DNA of 64,000 nt from Gnetum montanum (Eukaryota > Streptophyta > Gnetopsida > Gnetales > Gnetaceae), in the NCBI GenBank assembly GCA_015680685.1, contig MNCI01013900.1:86645-150644 (forward strand), given 5' to 3'. The position numbers and the translations under genes are program-made. Positions 44,481-56,583 of this stretch are shown here, piece by piece (position 1 is the stretch's first letter; every line of letters starts with the position of its first letter). The notes beneath the pieces were generated by a model. That model saw only the letters and a list, made by a program, of their open reading frames with translations, ran no database searches and was not told the origin of the DNA.

Positions 44481-46836
44481 ATGTTGTAATTCAAAGGAAA
44501 ATTCTTTATCTACTACTATTCCTCATTATTTAAATTGCATAATTAGTATAGCATGAATGAGATCATATTATTTGAAAGTTATAACAAGAAGATAGCTTAG
44601 TCCTTATGAAGAAATATATTCACTATGCAATACAACAATGTCATGCACTAGGCCACATTAGACATAGATAGGATATTATAGCTACAAAGTTAATTGACTT
44701 TTTCTAAATTTTACTTAAAATACTTAGTAATTTTCTTAATGATGTTATCAAAACTCATAGCATTTATATTTCTACTATCTAATAAAATGAGAGGGTCTAT
44801 AGACTTAATAAAATTTCAATTTCAATTTTATAAATATACAATATGCTTTATTATTCTAGTACAGTATTTCCTTTTTTAACCTACCTTAATGAATGATTAA
44901 TCTAATAAGGTTATACCTTATAAATGAAGGATTGGAATAAGGCCAAATAACAAAGAACATACTAACACATGAATAATGGGCCACTAATATCATACATCAA
45001 TATTCATTTCAACATCTTATGAGCTTATTCATTTTAACATCTCACAAGCCTCTCCTACTATCCTACTATCTATGTTGTAATTAGCCTACTATATTAATTG
45101 ATGGAGGTGATGCAACTATTCCACATTTTTATTCTATAAGTAAATACAACTGAGATTAGTAAATCATAGAAAAGTAATTGGCTTATTTAATTCATTATAG
45201 ATAAAACAAGGTTACTAAAATGATGACTTATAAAAATGTAATAAATAAAATTCAAATTACCATGTATATTATTATGCTATACTTTCAATAGAGGGGTGTT
45301 GAAACCTAACATTTTTTAAAACAATATTTACCCCTAAGACATATAGTCAAATTAGAACTTTATAACTCAACATTGCATATCAAAATTAAACCCAAAACTT
45401 GGAACTTCTAAACTAAGTGTCTTATAACTAGGCTAACACCTCTTTATTACTACAATTTCAATGAATATGATGCTAGTAAAACAATTGGTCTTGGTAAATT
45501 ATCATCAAATCCATGCCTACCTTAATTGTTAGCCCATAATGCATGTGATAAAGACATCAAGATGATGATGATGTCTATAATTGTAATTGAATTCATATTT
45601 TGAAAGTTTTAAATTACAAGTATTTACCTAGAAAAAATACCTAATTATAACTCACAAATGAAATTACCAAAAAAAACATTATTTTAATATTAGTAATACA
45701 TGAAACTTCATTGTGAGAAATCCTAAACTCAAGTATGAAACAAAAAGGATTACCATCAAGTTGGAATTGACTATTAAATATATATCACTTCTTATGAATG
45801 AATCAGTTTCCTTACAATCTAATTTTAGGACATTGCATACAATATTACTATGGTGAGAATTGTTGGTTGACATACAAAAACTTACATAGAGTAATGTATA
45901 TGAAGCACTAACCTATGGCTGCAAATCATTCGGAAGAATACTCCTAGATTTAATGAAAACTAATAAATAACATAATGAAAAAATGATAAAAGAGCAATAA
46001 CATAATAAATGATAGTATAATAGAAATGAATGATGGTAATGATAAGAGTGATAAAATAGTAAGGCCATAAATGAAAAAATTATAAAAAAATGAAAAATGC
46101 TATAAATAATATAAGAGTGATGAACTATGAGAGATTTTAGATGCTATAAAATGGTATAGATAAAAGAAAAAGGGGTGATGACTCTGTTACTTTATTGTAC
46201 TATTAAATCTAGAAATGTAAAATTCAGATTGGATTATAACAGATAAAAATAGATGAGGGAAAAGAAGTCTTCATAGAGAAAGAATAGAAGAAATAGAAAA
46301 GAATAGAGGAATAGAGAAGGGGAAAATTTAGTCTACAAAATAATTGTAAAATAAAAAGTACTCCTCAAGATGTATATTCTAAATCTAAAGTGGGGAAAAG
46401 ATATAATTTGAGTTGATGGGAGGAAGAGACAAGACTATGGACCCTCACATTATTGCTACAATTGATGGCACCATCTTTAAAGAAAATTATGGATACTAAT
46501 AAATGCTAGAGAGGAGAGAGAACACAAGACAACAAAGAATATGTTACTAAGATAACATTTTATTAATATATTTTTAATTATAAAAGATCATATTTTAAAA
46601 TTTCTACTTAACTTCTATCTAGATTTATGTAAGTAATGGTTTTTCATCTTCATGTTTTTAAGAATGTACTTTGAATGTGCTATGATATGTCAAAGAAACC
46701 TATCATTATGTCTTGAAATTTATTTTAAAGGTTATAATAAGCTTCATTTATTCTTTGATGATAACTGAAAAGATAGCTAGGAAGATATAAAATCTACTTC
46801 AATTGTAATAAACATTCATGGTTGTAATCTTATTTA
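44481..46836. other. AT-rich intergenic sequence
   Basis: No gene or element structure recognised. 45955-46170 is low-complexity A-rich sequence with repeated atgataa-like words. Confidence 0.5.
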
Positions 46837-47600
46837 TTAGAAATGTAAAGGGATTAGTAGAGGACATTATAATCAGAGTTTGTGGGTGGTCCTATCCTAC
46901 TAATTTTCTAGTGATCAAGGTTGAAAAATACAAAAGTGACTTCCCCATCATTATGGAAAGAGCTTGGTTAAGCATGGTCAACACATGTATGGGTATAAGG
47001 GACCTATCTCTAAAAATATCAAAAGAAAATTAATTGGACAAGATAGAGAAGAAGCATATTCCATGCATTGCGTACAGTGACAATGAGTGCAATTGTGTGA
47101 AAAAGATTTGGTTCACTAGAAGTACATATATTAAAGCATGTAATCAGTGTGCACAAGAAATTAATATTCAAAGTTCTCTATATGCAGCAACCACAAAATA
47201 TGAGGGCATCCAATGGTTGATAGCTGACAAAGATAGTAGTACATTATGCATAGAACTAACTGAGAGCCTAACAAGTGCTTATGTTGAAGGCATGAACAAA
47301 ATTGAACAAGTTCATTTCCAACTCTTTGATGAAGATGATGATACCTATTAGGGAGAGTTGGAAATCCTTGGTAACTTCAAGCAGGAGCCTCTAGAGCTAA
47401 AAAATTTACCAATTGGCATGAAATATGCATTTTTAAACAATGGTAAACTAGTCATAATTAATGTCAAACTTGCTCCTAAACAAAAATAAAAGCTTTTGAA
47501 GGTAGTTAAAAAATGGCCAACAACCTTTGCTTAGTCGTATCCTAAGCTAATAGGAATCAATCCAAGGATATGCTAGCATCACATTTACATTAACTTAGCC
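46837..47600 (+). pseudogene. E5 protease C-terminus and protease-RT linker
   Basis: YPTNFLVIKVEKYKSDFPII and MERAWLSMVN (the GRAWLST position of retropepsin) are followed in the same frame by KIEKKHIPCIAYSDNECNCV, YAATTKYEGIQWLIADKDSS and VHFQLFDEDDD (47034-47351). The catalytic segment lies beyond the truncation. A TAG replaces the Trp of FAWSY near 47533. Confidence 0.8.
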
Positions 47601-48440
47601 ATGAAGCCTAAAAGGTAGATGCAAAGGTGGCTAAACCACAAATTGAAGCAGATCATCAAAGAGAAAATTGAACAACTCCTCAAGGCAAGGTTCATCTATC
47701 CCATCGTGGATACTGAGTGGGTTAGCCCACTCATGATTGTGCCAAAGAAAGATGGAAAATGGCGGGTTTGTATTGACTTTAAGCTATTGAATATAGCAAC
47801 ATTTAAAGATCATATTCCATTGCCATTTGTGGATCAAGTATTATACACCATAGTCAGGCATTGTTATTATAGCTTCTTGGATGGTTATGGTGGCTATAAC
47901 CAAATTCAAATTGTGTTAGAAGATTAGGCCAAGACAACATTCATGAGTCCCTGGGGAACTTTTGCATATTGTAAGATGACAATCAATTTGTGCAATGCCC
48001 ATACAACATTTCAACACTTGGTCCTTAGTATTTTCCAATAGTAGATTGGTAGTGGTGTGGAGATCCTCACGGATGATGTTTTCACCTATCAAGCTACATT
48101 TGAGCAAGCCTTGGATTACCTTGAGCAAGTATTGAAGAGATGCATTGAAATAAACTTATGGCTCAACTGGAAAAAGAGCCATCTCATGATCCAAGAAGGC
48201 ATTATGCTAGGGCACCGAATTTCACAAAAAGGGATTGAGGTAGACCTAGAAAAGATAAAGGTCATCCAAAGAATAACATCCCAACCAAAGACTGTTAAAG
48301 ATGTTCAGTCATTCCTTGGACACACTGGCTACTACTGGTGATTCATAGAGAATTTCTCGAAGATCGTAAAGCCATTGGTAGAGCTTACAAAAAAAGATGC
48401 ACCTTTCATCTAGACCAAGAAATGTGAATATGCATTTCAA
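47601..48440 (+). pseudogene. E5 reverse transcriptase, one frame with point stops
   Basis: Reading in one frame: IKEKIEQLLKARFIYPIVD, KDGKWRVCIDFKLLN, HIPLPFVDQVL, DGYGGYNQI, the active-site box LTDD (where FMDD is expected, near 48066), KKSHLMIQEGIMLGHRIS and QSFLGHTGYYW. Two catalytic Asp remain but the first two residues of the box are changed. About five in-frame stops, all explained by TGG, CAG or CAA mutations. Confidence 0.92.
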
Positions 48441-48800
48441 CGATTAAAATAGAAACTCATAGGAACATCAATCCTATGAGCACCAAACTAGTCCAAACCC
48501 TTCCATATTATGATAGATGCATCTAACTATGGCTTGGGAGTAGTGCTCATGCAAATGGATGATAAGAAACATCCATATTACATTCATTGCATGAGTCAAA
48601 GCATTGTGGGAGCACCGTTAATTTACACCACCACAAAAAAGGAATTAATGATAATGATGTACACTTTGAAAAAGTTGAGGCACTATGTGCTTTTCTACAT
48701 AGTATTTGTGCACATAGATGACAGTGAAATCTGCTTTCTCATGAACAAGCCAATGGTGAGCCCTTATGTCATATGGTGGTTTGTGATCTTGTAGGAATTT
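48441..48800 (+). pseudogene. E5 RNase H, nearly intact
   Basis: 48510-48794 is open: MIDASNYGLGVVLMQMDDKK carries the first Asp, TTTKKELMIMMYTLKKLRHY the Glu helix, and VFVHIDDSE the further acidic residues. All core acidic positions are visible. It is in frame with RT upstream and with the integrase start downstream. Confidence 0.88.
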
Positions 48801-50319
48801 GATCTCATGATGGTAGATCGAAAAGGGATCAAGAATGTGGTCATTGACCACCTCTCTCACTTAAGATGGAATAATAAAGAAGAGGAGATCCAACTCTCTA
48901 ATCAGTTCCCAGATGAACTCCTCTTTATAGGAGTAATAAGTGAACAAATGCTGCAAAAAAAAAAAAAAACACGGTATAATGGCATCATCACTTATCTTCT
49001 CACTCAAGAGATGCCACAAGATCTTGACTTTAGATAGAAGCAACAATTTCTTCATTAGGCCAAATATTTGATTGAAATCAAAAAACACCTCTACAAGGTG
49101 TGTGTAGATGGCTTGATTCATTGGTGTGTCCCTAACAAAGATCAACTACGCATTCTCTAGGATGCTCATGAAGGGCCTTGCGAAGGCCACTATGTAGGGA
49201 GATACACAACCATAAAAATCTTGATGGTAGGATACTATTGGCTACAATCTTTAAGGATGCCCAGTAGTTTGTCCAATCTTGTGAATGTTGTTAATGAGAT
49301 GGGGGCATGACTACTTACATGGAAGGTCCTTAGGAGTGGATTCAACTACTAGAATATTTTGACATATGGGGTGTTAACTTGATGGATCTTATCACATCCA
49401 TGTCTAATGAAAAGGCATATATTATTGTAGCAGTTGACTACTACACAAAATGGGTAGAAGTAGTAGCCGTTATTGATTGTACATTATCCACTGCTGCTAG
49501 ATTCCTACAACAAAATGTTGTAAATAGGTTTTGGATGCCACATTTGCTAATTTTTGGTAATGGAACTCATTTCATAGGTGCCATTTTTAGAAAGTTAATG
49601 CAATTCTTGGGGGTTAAACATAAATTAACAACACCTTATCATCCCCAAGCCAACAGTCAAGCAAAGGTAACCAACTGGGAGATCACAAAAATATTAACAC
49701 ATACTATTAGCAAATATAGGAAAGATTAGAGCACAAAACTTAACAATTCTCTCTAGGCTTATTGTTCAACATGGAAATTTTCTATTGGTTATTCTCCCTA
49801 TGAGTTAGTGTATGGAAAACTTTCAATGCTCCCGATTCAATCCAAGCTTTGTAAACTCTCAACAACCTATGATCTAAATCTTGACCTAAGTCTAGGATAG
49901 AAAGAAAGATTGATCAACTTGAATGTGCTAGATGAAAATTGATTAGTGGCCATATCCTTGAATGAGGTGCACAAGGCATTCAGTAAGAAATGTCATGATC
50001 TCAGAATCAAGAAAGTAAAACTCCACCAAGAGATAAGGTTCTCTATTGGAACCCCACACATGTACCCCAAAAGGTAAAATTTCAAACATTGTGGGAGGGA
50101 TCTTATATAATTGATCAAACCTTCCCCTCTGGGGCCATGTTAATTTACAAACCTAAAAGCCCAAGTAAAAAGTAGTTGGTTAACATCCAATAAGTAAAAC
50201 ATTTTCTTGAACTAAGATAGGCTAGTGCAATTACTACCTTGATGAATGAACAATCACATTCCATTTTTTGGATCTCCTCTTTTCAACTTAGTTGTGGGGG
50301 AGATGTCCATCCGTGCTAA
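48801..50319 (+). pseudogene. E5 integrase, two catalytic residues changed
   Basis: The N-terminal HHCC region is degraded at 49080-49300 (KVCVDGLIHWCVPN, EGPCEGHYVG). The core is open at 49379-49729: VAVDYYTKWVEV keeps the first Asp, IFGNGTHFIG has Gly for the second Asp, and NSQAKVTN has Lys for the Glu. The C-terminal region continues with stops to a TAA at 50317-50319 just after the conserved SCGGDVHPC-like end. A poly(A) run of 13 bases near 48956 probably causes slippage errors. Confidence 0.87.
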
Positions 50320-50922
50320 TGATCAATATGGCTTCTCAGTTTTTCTATTATTTTGTTTTCCATGTTTTTTATTTTATGAATTTTTGGATTTTCAAATTTT
50401 TCTAATTTTACACCATTGTTAGTACCTTTGAACCTTCCTTGATTATTTTACACTTTATTATATATTTTACTTTGTTTGATTTTGTTTTGTCTAAGTGTGA
50501 TATTTCCTTATTTTTGCTAATAAACTTGTTTTATTGTCATAGGAAACAATGCTGCTATTGTTGTTTACTAATGATGGTTTGTGCTTAATGTTGTGATTGT
50601 CAATGTCTGGTTTCTATTTTTGAATTCTGATGTCTGATGACTTTGACATGGTTTATTTTTCATAGAATAGGCAATGAGCCCACATCATCTGCCCATCCAA
50701 TGAACTCTATGGTTTTCCTTATTTTTGGAATTTGAGGTTCCTTTCATTAAATTTTTTTTAATAAATTGATGACCTTGGTCATTCTAGAATTAGGAAGGAT
50801 TCAAATGTTTGTAAAGGGTGTGACTTCAAGGGAACTCAATACTCTTTGTACTCTTCTACTTGCTTGAGTGTTTTTCATAGGCTTCTTACCATTCCATACC
50901 AACCACTAATAGGAAGTAAAAT

Positions 50923-51079
50923 AAAGTATTTGCATGGTGTGGTTCCCATCCAGAAAATGATGGAAATTCAAAGCACATCCATTAGACTCAATCAGTGAAT
51001 AAAGTCCTTGCATGGTGTGGTTCCCATTTCAGAAAAAATAATGGAAATTCAAAGCACATCTCTTGGAGAAATAAATGAA
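50923..51079 (+). repeat. 78-bp tandem duplication inside E5 spacer
   Basis: Two adjacent copies start aaagtatttgcatggtgtgg and aaagtccttgcatggtgtgg; both run through ggaaattcaaagcacatc. Other elements have one copy. Confidence 0.8.
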
Positions 51080-51893
51080 CTATAAGCACTAATTATGGAA
51101 CTAGAAAGACATGCACCTATGCCTGAAGGTCCCCTCTAGCTAAGGCCCTCTCTCACTTCCTACTTCTCTCTTTTCTTCTCCTTATGGAACAATGATTGTT
51201 TTGTGGAAGCAGTCTCATGTTTCATGTGTGTGGATCAGTCTTAGGGTGGCAATGTGAAGTCACTGAGAGTGGATGGTTTTGGTCTAGACTGAGGGATGGA
51301 TCTTCCCAGGTCATTTTAAACATAAATTCCACAAGGGACTTATTATGACCTCAATTTATAACTTCATTCCACGTTCTATATCATCCATCCATGCTACCAT
51401 AACTCACCTCACTATTGTGTTCTATGTTATACTCTATGTCTTGGTGTGATGCATTTGAATTCTTGGGTAGATTCTTTTTGGTTGGTCCTTAACTTTTCAT
51501 GACCATTAATTGATTATGAGGCCCATGGACTCTTCAATTGACGTTATGCAAGAAAAACAAGGGCATGAGCCTACTATGGGGAGAACCCACTTGCATAGCT
51601 CTTGGTATAGTTAGTTAAGGTTCTTTACCTTTGACATTGCTACAATCCTATCATTTCCATATTTCATTGAGTATTCTGCTGAGTGCTCCTTAACCTTTTA
51701 TTTCATTCATATTTTGAATCAATTTTTCTCCATTTTTCCAAATTTATGAGTTCCAACATCCTCTTCTCATGTTTTCATACTGTTCTTGGCCTTTTGAGCT
51801 TTCATTTGATCCCAATTTCATTCAAAAATTTGATGTATTTTTCAAGTTTGACCAAATTCAACGATCATCAACTATGATCAATAGCTACATCAA

Positions 51894-51979
51894 CGAGGCC
51901 TCATTGCCACAACTAATCACATTGATGAGGCCTCATCAACTAGGCCTCATCAATTTAATGCTTACATCCTATATATATT
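51894..51979 (+). promoter_or_regulatory. E5 internal promoter-like module upstream of ORF3
   Basis: Three copies of a word [c/t]gaggcctcat / taggcctcatcaa (51894-51904, 51926-51938, 51941-51952) are followed by tatatatatt at 51970-51979. The words match the ggcctc[g/a]tcaa words of the E3-type LTR U3. The box lies about 135 bp before a gtaag donor and 455 bp before ORF3. The corresponding U3 part of the E5 LTR is deleted, so this copy cannot be compared with its own LTR. Confidence 0.55.
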
Positions 51980-52108
51980 GCCAAGCACTTAGGAATTTTT
52001 TTGTCATTTGCTCATAACACATGGTGAGTTTTTGTAATTTTTCAGAGCCAATAACTTCCCAACCATTTGTCCAAATCACTTTGTTCTTTGACCTTACACT
52101 TACCGAAG

Positions 52109-52430
52109 GTAAGATCTTTATCATGGGGGCAACAAACCTTAAGGTTTCTAATGAAAAATTGATGAAATATTTTGGAAATTTTTCTAACTCTTCCAAAGGG
52201 TTAATAACCTTAACAACATATAAAAATCAACTTTTTTTTGATAGTTAATCCTTCCAATAACCTTCCAAATGATTTATTAATGATATTACATAAATAAATA
52301 ATGATTGAAGTAATTAGATCAGCCATAATCAAAACTTAGCCAAAGTGTAACTATCCTTAGGACATAAAGGTATCCCAATTGCTTTAAGTTATACAATGAT
52401 TGCTAATCCATGCTCTCATTATGATTATAG
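52109..52430 (+). other. E5 predicted intron in ORF3 leader
   Basis: Donor ccgaag|gtaagatc (52108/52109) and acceptor gattatag (ending 52430) bracket 322 bp; ATG of ORF3 follows at once. Both sites align with those in E3; the donor also aligns with E6. Confidence 0.55.
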
Positions 52431-54603
52431 ATGTCACCAAAATAGAAACTCCCGCAAGAAGGAAAACCCTCTCAACCATAGGAGAAATGGCCTAAAATTG
52501 GAAGAGGTCAATAGGAACAAGTCCAAAAACCATCAAACCCATGCAATGGGATCTCTTCATGAGGAGCCCAAAGTGGAATCTATCTAATAGATTCTAGAAG
52601 AAGAAGTTCCTACAAAACAATCATAGTGAGGAGAAGTGCTTGGACTGTGCTAAAGCTTGAGGTCACTTTGACCCAAGACTACCTTAACATCATCAAGTCC
52701 TGAGAAATTCAACAATCTATCCTTTAAGAGATCAACTTTCGGCCATTCCTTGAGAAAGCTCTAGTGGATGTCAAGACTCAACTACAAACCTCTCCCATGT
52801 GGCCAATAATCACATCTAGTAGGGAATGGTACATGGGAGAGACAACCTCTTCTAGAATAATAAAAGTTCAAGATCCATTGTCAAAGTCAAGGACATTCAA
52901 GTATCCTACTCGGAAAAAGCTATCGCACAGGAACTTGGGTTGCTTGACACTATGACACAGTTGGCAAAACTATGTATGAAGGGTGATCCTGAGGCAAAGA
53001 AGGAGTGGACATAGTGGTGCTACAAGGTTGACCATAAGGAGTATAGCATGCTCACACCAATGGAGAAAATTTATTTCAAAATTGCAGCCTATCACCTCAA
53101 TCCAAGGGTGAGGCCAAGTAAGGTGCCTACTTTCTCCACCCAAGCATGTGCCACTCTAAGCAAGAAATTTTCTATCAACCTTCCACAACTAGTCTACTTA
53201 GAGATCAAGAAGTGCATCAAGGAAAATGAACATGGAAGAAAAACCCTACCCTTTCTGTGCCTCATTCAGAAACTCTACAAAAGGGTAGGCATCATCTACT
53301 ACTCCAAAAATACCATCAATCATGCTCCTTTGGCCTCATAGTCAGAGATCATGAAAGATAAAACATTAGTGACAATCCAAGAAGAGGAGCAACTACCACC
53401 ACCAACCACTCAAGAAACAATGCTTGAGGCCCACGTAGCCATTGAGCATCTACACAAAATCTAAGAGTAGCTCTTAAGCAAGAAAGAGAAACATGAAGGA
53501 ATGAGTGGGGTAGATCCATATAGATACCAACTAGCGATGAGCCACCTTAATGAGATGGCTTGAATAGTTATCCAGATAGAGAGGGGTGGACCAATCTTCT
53601 CTACCCAATGAATGCAACTACTTGCAAAGTTGAATCCCAATGCTTGGAAGGTAATGGTGTCTTTATCTCAACACCATCTATTTCGAGAAATCTTTGGGAA
53701 TGTTGCCACTTTCTCGATGCATTTGGAGGAAGGTGAAGGGGAAATTGTCTTGGTGATGCAACACCAAGGATAGGAAACAATGACTAATGTTGTTGCTAAT
53801 CATGTCACTAAAGCATTGAATGCACTTGTGGCATCTATACTAGACATATTTGCACTTCAAGATGTGCAAATATCCATAGGCACGTTTAGTAGAAAGTTAA
53901 ATGCAGCCTAGCATGAAGAGTTTCTAGAACAACTAGTGGGAACCAGCCAATCAATTTCAGATATCTTCAATTTTTTAGAAGACATCACTACAACCTAGTC
54001 AAAGCTACTGAATGTAAGGGGAAAATGCATCATTTTGGAGGGGAAACTTAAAATGGCTCAAGAAAAAAATCAACACTTGGCCAAAAATGTTGCCAAACTA
54101 CATGCCCAACTTTCTAATCTTGTAATCCTTAGCCCAATAGTAAGAAGAGATGAAGCTTTCAAACAACTTCAAGAATAATTTTAGAAGGCTAAGAAGGAGG
54201 TAGTAATGGCCATCTTTAACTAGTCCATAGCTAAAGCAAAAATTTATTCAATTTAGAAGGACTTGGCACAGATGCACTAGGAGAACAAGACCCTAACCAC
54301 ATAGAGTCATTGCTTGCATAATGTTAATCCTCAGAAGGATCAAATGCAGGAATTTATTCATCAATAGTAGGAGCTATTTCTAGCAATCCAGTGTCCCTGG
54401 GATGTGCCTATTCCAACCCACATTGGCAAAGATACATGGACAATGCATGATCCCAAATGAAAGCACTATTAGCTACTTTTTGACTCCTACCTAAAGTTGT
54501 AGCAGTAGCAAGACAGCTGCAGCCACATCAACCATCACCCATGTGTGAAGCTAATGAAGGTTCTTCAAAGCCTCAGAAACCACCACTACCTAGGAACATC
54601 TGA
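52431..54603 (+). pseudogene. E5 ORF3, degraded
   Basis: Starts MSPK, aligned with MAPK in E2 and MTPK in E6. The first block lies at 52700-52950 (INFRPFLEKALVDV, MWPIITSS, EWYMGE) and the second at 53048-53341, open (YFKIAAYHLNP, FSTQACATLSKKF, CLIQKLYKRVGI). A Gln/Glu/Lys-rich, probably coiled-coil region covers 53500-54250. CPWDVPIPTHIGK follows near 54390, and the frame ends KPPLPRN at a TGA (54601-54603). It is several hundred bases shorter than in E2. There is no membrane segment and no catalytic signature I recognise. Confidence 0.75.
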
Positions 54604-54663
54604 TCTTCTCCACCACACTTCATGTCATCAAATAATGTGCTATCCAATTTTGAAGAGTCCTAT
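54604..54663 (+). other. Deletion junction replacing E5 PPT and LTR start
   Basis: In E3 about 200 bp separates the ORF3 stop from the LTR and includes the PPT. Here only about 60 bp separates them and neither the gggggta tract nor the U3 words nor the TATA box can be found. Confidence 0.55.
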
Positions 54664-55452
54664 CATGATGTTCAATTTTATGTTATTTATGGTAATAAAG
54701 ATTTAGTAGTGAAGCTCTTGCAGTTTATTCATTTGAAAGTTAGAATTTTTCCATGAGTGCCTATAGTAGTAGTCATTGAGTGTACAGATCTTTATTCTAG
54801 CATTATTTTACCTGAGCATAATAGTGTGTGTAGCACTAAAGATGAGCTTTTTGATAAACCTTGTAGCAGTTTAGATAGATTAAATATTTTATTTATGCAT
54901 TTAATGTTTTCAATTATTTATTTCATGTTTTCAATTATTTATTAAATGTTTCTAGTAATTAAGTTAATGAAGTGATTAAACAAGGTAGATTAAACACATA
55001 AGTACAACCACTTTGAGCGTACCATGTATTCACTTAGTTATCCTAGTAGTGTTATTGCTTGGTACACCTAGTAGCATAGCACTTGGTTGCCCAACAATGG
55101 ATACTTGGGTTTAAGACATGTACAAAAAGTGGAATTAGATGCTTATGTTAGGATTAGTTAGATGCTAGTTAATTAGTTGCTTTGACTTTGTTAATCCAAT
55201 TACTCTTATTTTCATTAGAATACCAAAATCATAAAATACAAAATGATAAATATCAGATGCCTTAGTTACACTTAACCATACCAGTGTACATCACAAGTGT
55301 AATTGGGAAGACAATAATTGACCTTAAGGCAAGATTCACTTCCTAGAGGACTAATGCACCAGAAATGATAAAGTCCACAGAATTTGACTAGATTACATGT
55401 GAACGCTTTGTGATTTGTATGGTTGGGTGTAGGGGTACCTCACCACTCATCA
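54664..55452 (+). repeat. E5 3' LTR, truncated at its 5' end
   Basis: It aligns with the E1 LTR from about 150 bp into the LTR onward (gtgaagctcttgcagttt at 54703-54720) and ends precisely at CTCATCA. The U3 promoter words and TATA box are missing, so it is not a functional promoter. Confidence 0.8.
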
Positions 55453-56580
55453 ATTATTTTCAAAGAAAGTAGCTTCACCATAGCATATATGGGCCCCACA
55501 TAGAAACATAGAAAACTCTTGGGGTCTATGCCCAAGAAAGATATTCAAAATTAAAGGTGCATCAAATTCAAAGGCTGATTAAGTGGGTTACGAAAGAAGA
55601 GGGAGAGTTGAGAAAAAGGAAAAGTGTGGAGGAGTATAATCAAGATCCTTTCATATGTAAAAGGAAAGTTTGATTCTATGACAATGAGAAAAAGGCACCA
55701 CTTGATGAGGTGGTGTAGCAAAAGACCTTACTAATTCAAAAATCTCTTTTTGAAATTTTGGCCAAGGTAGACAAAATATGGGATTATTTGAATGAAAAGT
55801 TCCAAACCACTCTAAAAATAGCATAGGAATCCAAAGAGCAAAGTAGTGATCATGATCACAAGAGAAGGAAGGAAGCTAAATGTGCCTACCAAAGGATAAG
55901 GGTAAGGCTACTATAATAGAGAAGGTTGTGGAGTTCGAGACAGATTATGATGGTGGATGTGACATCTACCACTATGAATATACTATGGGATGTTTCACTA
56001 TCATGTCACACTTATAGAAATTTTGGATATATACTATAAAACCTAAATTTTCTAAAAGGCAAGCACTTATAAGGTTGCCTTATCCTTAAGGCAATCCCTA
56101 GTATTTCCACTAGCTACAAGCCTATTATCCGAGTGGAGCTCCACCACAACCTTGTAAGAAATACTAGTAGTGGAAGCACCCATAGTCATGGGTGATGCCA
56201 CCACTAAGGTAGTAGTACCCTAAATAGCATCTTAATCCATATGGATACAATGTTTATCAACCCAATTTTCCACATGACTCTTCTAGTCATGCTTCATTCT
56301 AGCATCACTACTACCCTCCTAAATACTACATAGCCCAATCTCTAAGATAGGAATCCTCATTTTCTCACTATCCTCCTCATCCTTCTACACAGGTCCCTTC
56401 ATCCTCAACTCAATTACCATCTACTCCATCAATGCAAGGTGAAATTTTAGTGTAGCTGCAACAACGTAATGCCACCAAAGTTGTTAACTTATAGCTAACT
56501 TCTCAGTCAAGTGGTTCAGAAAATAAATCTTGAAAACTACCATTCTTTCAAGCCAATAGTCCTACAAGCCCTCATAGACA
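55453..56580 (+). pseudogene. E6 gag, C-terminal half, degraded
   Basis: From about 55470 the bases align with E3 gag (agcttcac[c/t]at, then gaagagggagag at about 55599). The coding remnant SSDHDHKRRKEAKCAYQ precedes the knuckle position, which reads CDIYHYEYTMGCF (about 55950-55990); of the CCHC ligands only one or two survive. A P/Y-rich tail with DSSSHASF lies near 56277-56300. Confidence 0.75.
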
Positions 56581-56583
56581 TAC

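Larger units (their letters stand above)
50320..52108 (+). other. E5 post-pol spacer, noncoding
   Basis: Conserved spacer with the landmark phrases gcctgaaggtcccctct (51121-51137) and gagaacccacttgcat (51582-51597). It has a 78-bp imperfect tandem duplication at 50923-51079. Its 3' part holds the internal promoter module (51894-51979) and the leader exon. Confidence 0.65.
46837..55452 (+). mobile_element. Element E5: 5'-truncated Athila-like retrotransposon with ORF3
   Basis: Homology to the other copies begins abruptly inside protease near 46837 and runs through pol, spacer, ORF3 and a 3' LTR ending exactly at CCACTCATCA (55452). The 5' LTR, PBS, gag and start of protease are absent. Directly after the LTR terminus comes the middle of another gag (E6), so the right end looks like an insertion junction. 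A single pol frame is readable from 46818 to 49037 with only point stops, making it the cleanest pol in the window. Confidence 0.88.

Noticed and set aside
46450-46490. tggcaccatc-like sequence as another primer-binding site
   Set aside because: Ten-base match only, not next to any LTR terminus, and no gag follows.
49379-49729. Open integrase core of E5 as a domesticated host gene
   Set aside because: Two catalytic residues are changed, frameshifts lie on both sides and it sits in place within pol; nothing suggests separate selection.
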